Below, in pieces: positions 25,966-34,619 of a stretch of DNA of 64,000 nucleotides. The notes below the pieces were generated by a model. That model saw only the letters and a list, made by a program, of their open reading frames with translations, made no database searches and was not told the DNA's origin. Made by a program: the position numbers and the translations under genes. This DNA comes from Anaerobacillus isosaccharinicus (GTDB lineage Bacteria; Bacillota; Bacilli; Bacillales; Anaerobacillaceae): assembly GCF_001866075.3 (NCBI RefSeq), contig NZ_CP063356.1, forward strand, positions 682,001 through 746,000, given 5' to 3'. Each line of letters starts with the position of its first letter. Positions within the stretch are counted from its first letter, which is position 1.

Positions 25966-26772
25966 AATGAAAGTTGGGTCACTAATGCGCAGGATTGGTT
26001 ACCCAAAAACGTCTTTCGATGAAAGTTCGGGCACTAATGTGCACGAATGGTTACCTAAAAATAACTAACGACGAAAGTTCGGTCACTAATGCGGAGGTAT
26101 GATTACCCAAAAACTTCTTTCGATGAAAGTTGGGTTACTAATGCGGACGAATGGTTACCTAAAAATAACTTACGACGAAAGTTGGGTTACTAATGCGAAG
26201 GATTGATTACCCAAAAACGTCTTTCGATGTAAGTTGGGTTACTAATGCGGACGAATGGTTACCTAAAAATAACTTACGACGAAAGTTGGGTTACTAATGC
26301 GGACGATTGGTTACCCAAAAATAACTAACGATGAAAGTTCGGTCACTAATGAGCACGATTGATTACCCAAAAACGTCTTTCGATGTAAGTTCGGGCACTA
26401 ATAAGCTTCAATGGTGACCGAAAAAAGTCTTTCGATGAAAGTTCGGGCACTAATGTGCACGAATGGTTACCTAAAAATAACTTACGACGAAAGTTGGGTC
26501 ACTAATGCGGACGATTGGTTACCCAAAAATAACTAACGATGAAAGTTCGGTCACTAATGAGCACGATTGGTTACCCAAAAGCGACTTTCGATGTAAGTTC
26601 GGGCACTAATAAGCTTCAATGGTGACCGAAAAAAGTCTTTCGATGAAAGTTCGGGCACTAATGTGCACGAATGGTTACCTAAAAATAACTTACGACGAAA
26701 GTTGGGTCACTAATGCGGACGATTGATTACCCAAAAACGTCTTTCGATGAAAGTTCGGGCACTAATGTGCAC
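25966..26772. repeat. Tandem array of about 16 degenerate 52-bp units (array 2)
   Basis: AAAGTT(G/C)GG recurs about every 52 bp from 25969 to 26748, sixteen times. Each unit has an inverted pair such as TTGGGT...ACCCAA or TCGG.CAC...GTG.CCGA; the two arms vary together in several units. There is a higher-order period of 208 bp: AAGCTTCAATGGTGACCG occurs at 26403 and again at 26611. No open frame is meaningful. The core TTAGTGCCCG on the minus strand is shared with array 1. Confidence 0.9.
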
Positions 26773-26935
26773 CTGAACCCCCTAGATACTGCTAAGTTTC
26801 TTCATCTCCGTTCCCCCAATCCCCTAGAGAACGTAAAAGCGGGCACGTTTCTTTATCCCCCTTTCCAAAATCGCCTAAATAATGTAAAAATAGGACAGAT
26901 TTCTTTATTTTTGCCCCTGCCCCCTCTATTTTTTT
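26773..26935. repeat. Three degenerate copies of a C-rich unit of about 53 bp
   Basis: Directly after array 2, blocks beginning CCCCCTAGATACTG, CCCCTAGAGAACGTAAAA and CGCCTAAATAATGTAAAA recur, each followed by TTTCTTYAT and C- or T-rich sequence. The unit length is close to that of the neighbouring array but the sequence differs. The remaining gap to 27160 shows only a T-rich stretch. Confidence 0.55.
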
Positions 26936-27160
26936 GTGAAAATCTAACAAATTCCAGTTGACCTTAGTATAATTTAAAACCTATTGAAAAAAATTACACT
27001 GATATGTAAAAGGAGGTAATTTTGTTCTATGAAAGAAAAACAAAATGAAAATGGAACCTACTTGTTCTACGAACTTTCATTCACTTCACTTAGCATAAAT
27101 AGATGATATTACTGCCATCCTATACTATGATACAGCAACAAAATTTAAGGAGTGGTAATC

Positions 27161-27310
27161 ATGACTAATAATAAGAAACGTTCAAACAACACTAATGGTA
27201 GTCAAAAAGGCATGACAAATAATGAAGCGATGAATACAGACAATATTTTGGCAAAGGAAGAGCTTGAAAAAGCAATTTCGCCAACCGGACGTCAAAATTC
27301 AAAGCAATAA
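27161..27310 (+). CDS. Small hydrophilic protein, possibly spore-associated
   Basis: 49 residues, MTNNKKRSNNTNGSQKGMTN, ending ISPTGRQNSKQ. AAGGAGTGG lies at good spacing before the ATG. It is rich in Asn, Lys and Gln with no hydrophobic core, like several minor small acid-soluble spore proteins, but I cannot match it to one. A long perfect terminator follows directly. Confidence 0.62.
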   Translation: MTNNKKRSNNTNGSQKGMTNNEAMNTDNILAKEELEKAISPTGRQNSKQ

Positions 27311-27315
27311 TTCAA

Positions 27316-27366
27316 CTTAAAGAGGTTATCCTATTTCAACTATAGGATAACCTCTTTAAGTTTTTC
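27316..27366. terminator. Strong bidirectional terminator
   Basis: A perfect 19-bp stem (27316-27334 with 27342-27360) and a 7-nt loop, with TTTTTC on the plus side and AAAG-type pairs on the other. It separates two convergent genes. Confidence 0.9.
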
Positions 27367-27371
27367 TCAAT

Positions 27372-27914
27372 TCACTTAACTCTCATTTTAAGCTCCTCAG
27401 CCAATTTCAAGCCTAATTTCTCTAAACGCTCCTGGAGCTTTTCATCTTTCAACGATCCATCTAGGTTAAAAGCTTCATACGATGCTGGGATCGTCGGGCT
27501 TTGCGGTAGTGGCCAAGCATGAAGATTTCGGCAAATTTGGTGAAGTGTATTCACTGTGTTCGAAGCACCTAACTGGCTACCAGCCGTTCCAATGATGGCG
27601 GCAAGTTTGCCACTCATCTCCCTTGCACCAATGTAATCAAGGGCATTTTTCAGTACCCCTGAGACACTGCCGTGATATTCTGGTGAAGCTAAGATGATAC
27701 CATCTGCGGCAGCAACTGTTTTAATGAAGTCCTTTACGACTAACGGATAATCTTCTTTATCTAAGTCCCCTTCATAAATGGGTAGCTTTACTTCTGCAAA
27801 ATGAATGATCTCAACGGTAATCCCGTGTTTCTCTACTTCCTTTTTAACAATTTCTGCTGCTTTTCGTGTCGTCGAATTTCTTCTCGTACTCCCTACTAAT
27901 GCAACAATTTTCAT
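27372..27914 (-). CDS. NADPH-dependent FMN reductase
   Basis: 180 residues, flavodoxin-like fold. VALVGSTRRNSTTRK binds the FMN phosphate, and SPEYHGSVSGVLKNALDYI is the family signature. It belongs to the NADPH-dependent FMN/azo/quinone reductase group (SsuE/YieF/AzoR-like). It probably reduces FMN, quinones or azo compounds in the cytosol. It is transcribed alone, with terminators on both sides. Confidence 0.9.
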   Translation of the reverse strand: MKIVALVGSTRRNSTTRKAAEIVKKEVEKHGITVEIIHFAEVKLPIYEGDLDKEDYPLVVKDFIKTVAAADGIILASPEYHGSVSGVLKNALDYIGAREMSGKLAAIIGTAGSQLGASNTVNTLHQICRNLHAWPLPQSPTIPASYEAFNLDGSLKDEKLQERLEKLGLKLAEELKMRVK

Positions 27915-27991
27915 TATTAAACACCTCTTTGTAAATCAGAATACTTTCATTTTATCTAAGATCGTATGTTTAATACAAATAATATACATTG

Positions 27992-28026
27992 AAAAACACC
28001 CAATCCGTTACGGAATGAGTGTTTTT
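27992..28026 (-). terminator. Terminator downstream of the WG-repeat gene
   Basis: AAAAACAC and GTGTTTTT (27992-27999, 28019-28026) close a stem with TCCG/CGGA at its tip. The flanking A/T runs make it work in either direction. Confidence 0.8.
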
Positions 28027-28029
28027 CAG

Positions 28030-29742
28030 CTAATGGAACGAAAGCCAAAACTCACCTTTTGTGTCGATCATGTCAATAATCTTAGGAAATGGAATTTTAA
28101 AGGTAGGAAATCCAGCTGCGTAAGGACCAATTTCATAAGGCGCGAAAAAAATGTAGAGGTTCATCTCATCAACGTAAAAAGGTTGATCTTTAGCTATACC
28201 TTTAAATGCCCCTGGAAAAATATAATCGTACTGCGAGTCTGTATGAATCATTTCTTCGATAATAGCACTCAAATCTATTACATAATCAACATCTTTCTTA
28301 AATAAATCGCCTATCTCATAAAAGCGACCATTAATCATGTTAAGGTTTACATAGTTCTTCGTTGGCATTCCATGAGCCGCACCAAAATAATACTCATAAC
28401 CGTATAGCTCCATCACTAGCAAATTATTTTTAAAGAAGGTCACATTAAAATCACCTGTATAGGTATAATCTAACTGTTCGTTAGGATCTACTTTCTTTAA
28501 ATTTGATCGTTGTTTTAACTGCTCATTAACATTTACCTGAGCTTTTTCGTTCTTTAAGCCATCTACTTGTGGATAAAATACAAGGAAATCTTTATTAGGT
28601 TCGTACTTCTTTTCTAGAACCCGGTAGCGGCTTGTTAGTGGGATAATTGTATTTTGCCGCCACACTAATCTTCCTTTTCTGTCGAAGTAGGCAATTCTCG
28701 TATTTTTCATCGCTCTAACTAATCTTCCTACTAATGCAACACTTTCGGCTCCTTGAACAATTGGAAGTCCTCTTGCTCGATTTCCAGAACGATCAATAAA
28801 GTAAGCTTTGTTCGATTCATTAACAGAAGCAATCCCATGGTCAAATTGTGAAACATGGTTATACATAAAATCGGTTAAAAGCTGGCCTTTCCAATTAGTG
28901 ATAGCAAACCTAGAACCGATATACGGTTTTTGGGGATCAATAGCCTTGCCAACTGCTACCCGATTTTCACCCAAAATTGTCACATCATTATACACTGGTT
29001 TAATGATAAACTGCCCCTTCTTATCAATAAGACCATACTTATTTTCAACTTCATCAGCTTCATTTACAACCGCCAGTCCGCCCTCAAAAGCCTGAGCACT
29101 AGTAAACCTTGGTTGTATAACGACGTTTCCATTTAAATCGATATAACCAACTTTTTCATTTAACCCCATTTTGAATGTTAAGAGACCATCTCCATAGTTG
29201 CCAACGAAAAAGTAATGATATTGACTCATTAAATTACCACTTCTATCTATTAAAGCAAAATAATTCTCTGCTATTTTCACAATTGCTAAACCGTCTTTAA
29301 AATCACTTGCTGTTTCAAATTGTAAGGGAATTACTATTTCCCCAGCTAAATTTAAGTACCCATAGCGAAAATTTCCATCCTCATCTATATCAGAAAACAT
29401 CGCACGGCCTTCTTGGTACATACTTATAAAGTTATAAGATTTTTTTGTTAAAATTTGACCTTGTTCATCTATAACGTGGAAGGCACTTTGAAAAACAACC
29501 GCTGCCCTACCTTCAGAAAAATCGATGAGTGACTCAAACTTAATAGGAACTATGACATTTCCAACACGATCAATGCAGCCATACCTTCCGTCTTTTTCCA
29601 CTGTTGCTAAATCATTTTTTTGAAAATCAAGGGCGAAATCAAAATCAGGCTGAATTTCGAATTCCCCCTTTTTATTAATAAATCCCCACTTCGTACCATC
29701 CTTTGTTTTGAGTGAAGCTGGATATAAAAAGTCATTCTCCAT
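28030..29742 (-). CDS. WG-repeat protein with C-terminal DUF3298-like domain
   Basis: 570 residues. At least six repeats of the WG/beta-hairpin type fill residues 10-390 (KWGFINKKGEFEIQPDF, YGCIDRVGNVIVPIKF, YGYLNLAGEIVIPLQF, VGYIDLNGNVVIQPRF, YGLIDKKGQFIIKPVY, KAYFIDRSGNRA). The last 160 residues (YTYTGDFNVTFFKNNLLVMELYGYEYYFGAAHG to FFAPYEIGPYAAGFPTFKIP) resemble DUF3298, the extracellular domain also found in RsiV. No signal peptide or anchor is visible, which is unexpected if it acts outside. It may bind peptides or wall components. Confidence 0.85.
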   Translation of the reverse strand: MENDFLYPASLKTKDGTKWGFINKKGEFEIQPDFDFALDFQKNDLATVEKDGRYGCIDRVGNVIVPIKFESLIDFSEGRAAVVFQSAFHVIDEQGQILTKKSYNFISMYQEGRAMFSDIDEDGNFRYGYLNLAGEIVIPLQFETASDFKDGLAIVKIAENYFALIDRSGNLMSQYHYFFVGNYGDGLLTFKMGLNEKVGYIDLNGNVVIQPRFTSAQAFEGGLAVVNEADEVENKYGLIDKKGQFIIKPVYNDVTILGENRVAVGKAIDPQKPYIGSRFAITNWKGQLLTDFMYNHVSQFDHGIASVNESNKAYFIDRSGNRARGLPIVQGAESVALVGRLVRAMKNTRIAYFDRKGRLVWRQNTIIPLTSRYRVLEKKYEPNKDFLVFYPQVDGLKNEKAQVNVNEQLKQRSNLKKVDPNEQLDYTYTGDFNVTFFKNNLLVMELYGYEYYFGAAHGMPTKNYVNLNMINGRFYEIGDLFKKDVDYVIDLSAIIEEMIHTDSQYDYIFPGAFKGIAKDQPFYVDEMNLYIFFAPYEIGPYAAGFPTFKIPFPKIIDMIDTKGEFWLSFH

Positions 29743-29886
29743 AGATATATCTCCTAAAATTAGTTTTCTGTAGTATATGAGAACTTTTTTAGGTTGGTGC
29801 CTTAATTATTTTCAAGTTTCCTAGTTTAATAGATAACAATTTTGGAAACAATAGTAGTAACACAAACTTTAAGGGAGATGAAAATA

Positions 29887-30003
29887 ATGAGTTTATACGA
29901 ATATATTAATAAAATTAATGTAATGTTAGAGGAATCAAAAGAGGAAACTTGTGAAATGAATTTATATGTTAATGAATTAGAGGAACTCTTTTTTACTGAA
30001 TAA
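29887..30003 (+). CDS. Small acidic peptide of unknown function
   Basis: 38 residues (MSLYEYINKINVMLEE, ending ELEELFFTE). AAGGGAGATG lies upstream of the ATG at normal spacing. Predicted to be one or two amphipathic helices, net negative. I do not recognise it; with so short a frame the call rests on the ribosome site and sensible composition. Confidence 0.5.
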   Translation: MSLYEYINKINVMLEESKEETCEMNLYVNELEELFFTE

Positions 30004-30120
30004 CCTTTGCATCGTTTGACCATATCGATTTCCTATAAAAAACTTAATAGACAAAGTCCTAATTCTGACGTTCGGGCATACCTTATTGTTGTGTGGTTAT
30101 GAACGAAAGGAGAGGGAACT

Positions 30121-30894
30121 ATGTACCAACATTTACAACCTGTAAACAAAGTTGCTCAAGACGCTGCAATGTATGATCTACTTGCTAACTATTATAAGTA
30201 TCTAGATCCGCAAAAACATATTTACTATTATCATTTGCACTTTATGTGTATGCAACAGCTTTGCCAAATGCAAGAATACGGGTTTAGAAATTCCGTAAAT
30301 CCAACACAAGGGAGGGCACCAGCCAAGGTTCGTGTACTTCATGCTTCACCAGATGCGCCTAAAGTAGATATTTACGTTAACGGTAACAAGACATTTGAAA
30401 ATATCACTTATTATCAAATCAGCCCTTATTTAGATGTACCTGCTGGATCTTACAGAGTAGAGGTATATCCTACAGGACAAACGACGAATCCTGTTTTAAG
30501 TGAAAATGTTGAAGTACGACCAGGTCGAAACTATACTGTTGCAGCAGCCGGTCAACTCGCAGATCTACAATTGGTCTCGATTATGGACACTACAAATATT
30601 CCTAGAAACAAAGCAAAAGTGCGTTTTTGGCACTTATCTCCAAATGCACCTGCTGTAGATATTGCCGTACAAGGTGGCGATGTACTATTTAGTAATGTTT
30701 CCTTTACAGAAGCAGTAAAATACCTTGAAGTTGACCCAGGACGTGTAACTCTTGAAGTTCGTGTTGCGGGAACAAATGATGTTGTTTTAACACTACGTGA
30801 CATTAATCTAGCCGCAAATGAAGCTTATACAATTACAGCATTCGGACTTGTTGATGGCACACCACGTTTAGAAGCTCTAATTTTACAACCATAA
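30121..30894 (+). CDS. DUF4397 domain protein
   Basis: 257 residues. Two DUF4397 units are visible: VRVLHASPDAPKVDIYVNG (about 72-90) with VEVYPTGQT, and VRFWHLSPNAPAVDIAVQG (about 167-185) with VEVRVAGTND. Each unit is an immunoglobulin-like beta sandwich usually found on surface proteins. Here a 60-residue tyrosine- and histidine-rich N-terminus replaces a signal peptide, so the product is probably cytosolic or a spore-surface component. AAAGGAGAGGG lies directly upstream. The terminator region after the stop has been cut by an insertion sequence. Confidence 0.88.
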   Translation: MYQHLQPVNKVAQDAAMYDLLANYYKYLDPQKHIYYYHLHFMCMQQLCQMQEYGFRNSVNPTQGRAPAKVRVLHASPDAPKVDIYVNGNKTFENITYYQISPYLDVPAGSYRVEVYPTGQTTNPVLSENVEVRPGRNYTVAAAGQLADLQLVSIMDTTNIPRNKAKVRFWHLSPNAPAVDIAVQGGDVLFSNVSFTEAVKYLEVDPGRVTLEVRVAGTNDVVLTLRDINLAANEAYTITAFGLVDGTPRLEALILQP

Positions 30895-30989
30895 TAAGAA
30901 AAACGCAGAGCACCCGTCTAGCGGACCTCATGAAAAAAGGCTACCAACGGAGAGTCCTGCAAAATGGGGACTTTTAAAAGGAAAAAAAG

Positions 30990-31029
30990 AAGTTGCCAGT
31001 TTCAATTTGAAGAAACTGGCAACTTTTTC
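30990..31029. terminator. Terminator hairpin inside the left end of the IS1182-type element
   Basis: A perfect 14-bp stem, AAGTTGCCAGTTTC with GAAACTGGCAACTT, followed by TTTTCA on the plus strand. It ends the transposase message and shields the element. Confidence 0.85.
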
Positions 31030-31052
31030 ATTATGTAATAGAGATGCACCTC

Positions 31053-32537
31053 TTACGAGTGCATATGTAGTTGTTCTAGCTTTATCATTCTCTTGATATT
31101 AACTGTAAAAGCGGCGAGATAGACTTGTATTTTCACGCCAAATAGACCACGGTATTTGGCCGTAGTCAGACCATGAAACCTTTTTAACTCGGCATTTTTG
31201 TGCTCGATAATCGGTCTTATTTTACTTCTCTTTTTGTATTCTTCCGTCTCTAGATATTTCATTTGTTGTTCATGTTCTTTCGATAGTACAGAAATAGAAT
31301 ATGTTTTTGTTTTACTACCTTCTTTATAACAACCTTCCCGTAAAGGGCATGATTGACAAGTAGTTACGTCAAAGTAAAATGTATCTGTTTGATTTGTTCC
31401 TACGTTCTTTTTCCCTTGCCGAGCTTTACGGAAACTCCAATGCCCAGCAGGACACATTACTTGGTCCGTCTCTTTGTCGTAACGAAATAAGTCTTCTTCT
31501 CTATTTCCATAAACGGATGGATTTAAAGGGATAGATGCCTTTATGTCGTGTTCTTGTAAGTAGGATAGATTTCCTTTTGATGAATAAGCGGTATCTCCTA
31601 GAACTTCCTCAAGCTCAATCCCTTGTTCTTTTGTTTGATCAACCAATTCTCTTAGTTGTTTTCCATCATCACTTGTTCCAGTTGTTACTTTTATACTTGT
31701 GATAATTTCTTCTTCAGTCATGGCAATATGAGTTTTATAGCCAAAAAAAGAGCGTGATTTCGACTTCCATCCAAACCTTGCCTCTGGGTCAACCGCTGAA
31801 GCAATGCCCTTTTTTGATAGTAATCGTTCATCTTCTACGATCTGCTTAGCGACATGTAATTTTTCTTTTATTGATCCTTCTGCGTCAGGGAGAGCTTCTT
31901 CTACCTCTTCTCCAAGTTGAGCCAGATAATGTAGCCATCGTTTCCCTTGTTCTTCTTCAGGTATATCTTTGACATTAGGATAGGAAGGTAATTTATGATA
32001 CAAAGCACTATGCTGCTTCTTAACAGATCTTCGGAGTCTCGAAGCGGCCTTTCGAAGGACTTCTAATGGCTGTCTTTTAGACGCATTTGCTTGCATGTGT
32101 GTAGAATCAATCAGAAGTGATTTTGATTTGATTATCCCTTTTTCTTGACACTGTTTCACAATTTCAATAAGAACTTTGTCCACATGTTGAGCACCCAAAC
32201 GATGTTTGCGAAAGCGACTAAGCTGAGACGGGTCAGGTAAAGAATCTTCAGGGTTAATTCCAATAAACCATTTGTAAGCTAAATTCACCTGAGCTTCTTT
32301 TATCATTCGTTCGTCAGAGAGATCATACAAAGTTTGAAGAAACAATAATCGAAATAATAGTTCAGGTTCGTTGGCTGGGCGACCGTAATGTTCACAATAG
32401 GACTTCTTTACAATTTCATGGATAAAACTAAAGTCAACTTTATTATGTATAATTCGTAATTGGTGGTCTTCAGGTATGAGGAGATTATAAAGCTCTGAGT
32501 GGAAGGATAAGTTCATTTGTCTTGAATGATGAAGCAT
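31053..32537 (-). CDS. IS1182-family transposase
   Basis: 494 residues from the ATG at 32537 (MLHHSRQMNLSF), with AAAGGT upstream. It has the N-terminal DUF772 region (FLIRLL-like block EPELLFRLLFLQTLYDLSDERMI), the DDE domain with first D in KSLLIDSTHMQANA, second D in EVLGDTAYSS, and E near ETEEYKKRSKIRPIIEHKNAELKR. A zinc-ribbon-like insert C-x10-15-C-x2-C precedes the last part (CPAGHWS, CQSCPLREGC). Complete and apparently functional. Confidence 0.93.
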   Translation of the reverse strand: MLHHSRQMNLSFHSELYNLLIPEDHQLRIIHNKVDFSFIHEIVKKSYCEHYGRPANEPELLFRLLFLQTLYDLSDERMIKEAQVNLAYKWFIGINPEDSLPDPSQLSRFRKHRLGAQHVDKVLIEIVKQCQEKGIIKSKSLLIDSTHMQANASKRQPLEVLRKAASRLRRSVKKQHSALYHKLPSYPNVKDIPEEEQGKRWLHYLAQLGEEVEEALPDAEGSIKEKLHVAKQIVEDERLLSKKGIASAVDPEARFGWKSKSRSFFGYKTHIAMTEEEIITSIKVTTGTSDDGKQLRELVDQTKEQGIELEEVLGDTAYSSKGNLSYLQEHDIKASIPLNPSVYGNREEDLFRYDKETDQVMCPAGHWSFRKARQGKKNVGTNQTDTFYFDVTTCQSCPLREGCYKEGSKTKTYSISVLSKEHEQQMKYLETEEYKKRSKIRPIIEHKNAELKRFHGLTTAKYRGLFGVKIQVYLAAFTVNIKRMIKLEQLHMHS

Positions 32538-32791
32538 GATTAACACGACCTTTGTTCTCTAATAAACTCAGAATAACAAAAAAAGAGAAAAAACGCTTCT
32601 AAACGCTTTTTCCCTTTTTCTGTATTCGTTTTGCAGTGTTCTCCAACGCTGGTAGCCTTTTTTCGTAATTTTATTTTTTACTAAGAAAATCATGAATGAG
32701 AAGTTTATCCTTTTTAAAAAGTAGCTGTTATTCCGTGTTTTTTCTGAATAAAACGATTTGTCCACTCATAATATTAGTTGAGGTGATAATC

Positions 32792-32917
32792 ATGAAAAGC
32801 TATAAAACAACTGTTTGTGTTATTTGTAGGAAAGTGCATGATACTGCGGCAAACTGCCCAGATCATCAGGCAATTTGTAGGGAGTGTAGGGAGGAGGTTG
32901 TTGTAGAAAAACACTAA
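32792..32917 (+). CDS. Small zinc-ribbon-like protein
   Basis: 41 residues, MKSYKTTVCVICRKVHDTAA, then NCPDHQAICRECREEVVVEK. The cysteine pairs CVIC and CREC with an intervening Cys/His suggest one zinc site. GAGGTG lies upstream of the ATG at 32792; codons before it lack a ribosome site. The stop codon abuts a bidirectional terminator shared with the lia operon. Function unknown. Confidence 0.65.
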   Translation: MKSYKTTVCVICRKVHDTAANCPDHQAICRECREEVVVEKH

Positions 32918-32950
32918 AAACACAGAGCCGACATTGACTCTGTGTTTTTC
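32916..32950. terminator. Bidirectional terminator at the end of the lia operon
   Basis: AAAAACACAGAG (32916-32927) pairs with CTCTGTGTTTTT (32938-32949). Confidence 0.87.
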
Positions 32951-32951
32951 A

Positions 32952-33584
32952 CTATTTTACTAATCCATGTTTGAAGGCGTAGATAACGGCTTGGGTACGG
33001 TCGTGAACCTCTAGCTTGCCTAAGATATTGCTCACGTGGACTTTCACCGTTTTTAAGGCAATAAAAACTTCATCGGCAATTTCTTGATTTGTTTTTCCTT
33101 CTGCTAAAAGAAGCAGAATTTCCATTTCGCGCTCTGTCAGTTGTTCGTGGGGTAAAGTTGTTTTCTTTTGACGCATTTTTGTCATCATTTTCCCTGTCAC
33201 TTCGGGCTCGAGGATTGTTTGCCCCTCGTAGGTTGCCCTGACAGCATTGGCGATCTCACTAGCTTTTGAAGTTTTGAGCATATAGCTTGTTGCGCCTGCT
33301 TCTAGGGCAGGATAGACTTTTTCATCATCAAGAAAGCTTGTTACAATGATCACTTTTGCTTCTGGCCAAGCTTCGACAATTCTTCTAGTCGCTTCGATTC
33401 CGTCCATTTCCTTCATAACTAAATCCATTAAAATAATGTCTGGGCGAAGTTCTAATGCAAGCTCAACGCCACGGGCGCCGTCATCAGCCTCACCAACCAC
33501 TTCAATATCAGGCTGAGCTGATAAATATGAAGTGACACCAATCCTTACCATTTCATGATCATCTACAAAAACTACCTTTATCAC
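32952..33584 (-). CDS. liaR: Response regulator LiaR
   Basis: 210 residues. Receiver domain with VDDHEMVR, the phospho-Asp in [13 protein letters not shown] (about residue 54) and YMLKTS; LuxR-type helix-turn-helix in [40 protein letters not shown]. This is the LiaR/VraR pattern. It lies 3 bp after liaS and completes liaIH-liaFSR. In B. subtilis LiaR activates liaIH when lipid II cycle antibiotics or alkaline shock disturb the envelope. Confidence 0.93.
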   Translation of the reverse strand: MIKVVFVDDHEMVRIGVTSYLSAQPDIEVVGEADDGARGVELALELRPDIILMDLVMKEMDGIEATRRIVEAWPEAKVIIVTSFLDDEKVYPALEAGATSYMLKTSKASEIANAVRATYEGQTILEPEVTGKMMTKMRQKKTTLPHEQLTEREMEILLLLAEGKTNQEIADEVFIALKTVKVHVSNILGKLEVHDRTQAVIYAFKHGLVK

Positions 33585-33587
33585 TGT

Positions 33588-34619
33588 CTAGTCACCCACC
33601 ATTAATGGAACTTTAACTTCTAGCCTAGTTCCTTTATTTTTAAGGCTTACTACCTTTAATGCACCACCAATTTCTTTCGCTCGCTCATGCATATTTTGCA
33701 AACCATAGGATCCAGCTTTTTCTACACTTACATCGAAACCTACGCCATCATCTGCAATTCGTAAAATAATTAAGTCGTCACGATTGATGAGAAGAACTTC
33801 GAGGCTAGTAGCTTTTGAGTGACGTAATGTATTAGAAACTGATTCTTGAAGAATTCGAAAAAGATGATCTTCTACACCTTTCTCTAGAGGTACGGCTTCA
33901 ATTTTCCACGATATTTCCATCGGAACTTTTTGTGCCAATTCGTTTAGTAGTTCTTGCATTCCTTCTTGAAGCGATTTGCCCTTTAAAGGTACCGGGCGCA
34001 GGTGTAACAGGAGCGCCCTCATCTCAAGCTGGGATTGATGGATCATATCTTCAACAAGCTTTAATTGCTTCGCTTCCCCGCCATCTTCCTCACGCTTTGT
34101 TTCAGTAATCGCAGACATCAGCATTGATGCGGCGAATAATTGCTGACTTACCGAATCATGAAGTTCCCGAGCTAATCGATTCCGCTCTTGGGAGACAATT
34201 TTTTGGACGATTTTCTCCTGATCAATGGCTTTTTCACTAGCTAGTTTTTGGGCTGTTTTCACTTGATCCGCCATTTGTTTTTGAACATTCTTCACTTTTT
34301 GAAAAACTGGTTTTAACTCTTCAGGGTACGTTGTTTTATCCTCATCAAACACCCGGCCTTGCTCTAATTGCTGCAAAGCTTCTTCAACCATTTCTAGTTG
34401 TTTTTTATAAGTTAGACTATTAGAAAGTCCAAAAACAACTCCTAGAGCAATAGCTACACCAGGAACAAATAAAAATATCGGAAAATCGTATATTTTTGCA
34501 TCTAATAAAAGACTCCAATTTTCAACTGGAAAAATCGTAATATATATAACGGTAAACACAGCAAAAAGAATAAGTGAAAACAGGACACTCCAGATCATCT
34601 GCCTCTGAACGAACCTCAT
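33588..34619 (-). CDS. liaS: Sensor histidine kinase LiaS
   Basis: 343 residues. Two N-terminal membrane segments (about 10-32 and 45-68) enclose a short outside loop, the intramembrane-sensing layout. A coiled linker leads to the dimerisation/His motif RNRLARELHDSVSQQL (His about 158), then ATPase blocks ILQESVSNTLRHSKAT, ADDGVGFD and GSYGLQNMHERAKEIGG. It shares a 4-bp overlap with liaF, indicating coupled translation. LiaF normally holds LiaS inactive. Confidence 0.94.
   Translation of the reverse strand: MRFVQRQMIWSVLFSLILFAVFTVIYITIFPVENWSLLLDAKIYDFPIFLFVPGVAIALGVVFGLSNSLTYKKQLEMVEEALQQLEQGRVFDEDKTTYPEELKPVFQKVKNVQKQMADQVKTAQKLASEKAIDQEKIVQKIVSQERNRLARELHDSVSQQLFAASMLMSAITETKREEDGGEAKQLKLVEDMIHQSQLEMRALLLHLRPVPLKGKSLQEGMQELLNELAQKVPMEISWKIEAVPLEKGVEDHLFRILQESVSNTLRHSKATSLEVLLINRDDLIILRIADDGVGFDVSVEKAGSYGLQNMHERAKEIGGALKVVSLKNKGTRLEVKVPLMVGD

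Larger units (their letters stand above)
30932..32664 (-). mobile_element. IS1182-type insertion sequence (about 1.73 kb)
   Basis: The inverted ends read GAAAAAAGGCTACCA at both sides (left 30932; right complement ending 32664), with further matching around CTGCAAAA. The transposase is intact. No target duplication is visible. The exact outer ends could be at 30939 and 32657 if the A/T runs belong to the target. Confidence 0.8.

Noticed and set aside
26713-26961. 82-codon frame over the end of array 2
   Set aside because: It is formed by repeat units and the C-rich tail, has no ribosome site and no protein-like composition.
28808-29136. Plus-strand frames inside the WG-repeat gene
   Set aside because: They are antisense shadows of a well-supported gene; similar frames over lctP, tnaA and the giant kinase were dismissed for the same reason.
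30077-30085. Sigma-K type -10 box CATACCTTA before the DUF4397 gene
   Set aside because: The -10 fits CATANNNTA, but no -35 element is found at the required spacing.
32568-32765. 65-codon frame at the right end of the IS1182-type element
   Set aside because: It runs across the inverted end of the element into flanking DNA and has no ribosome site.
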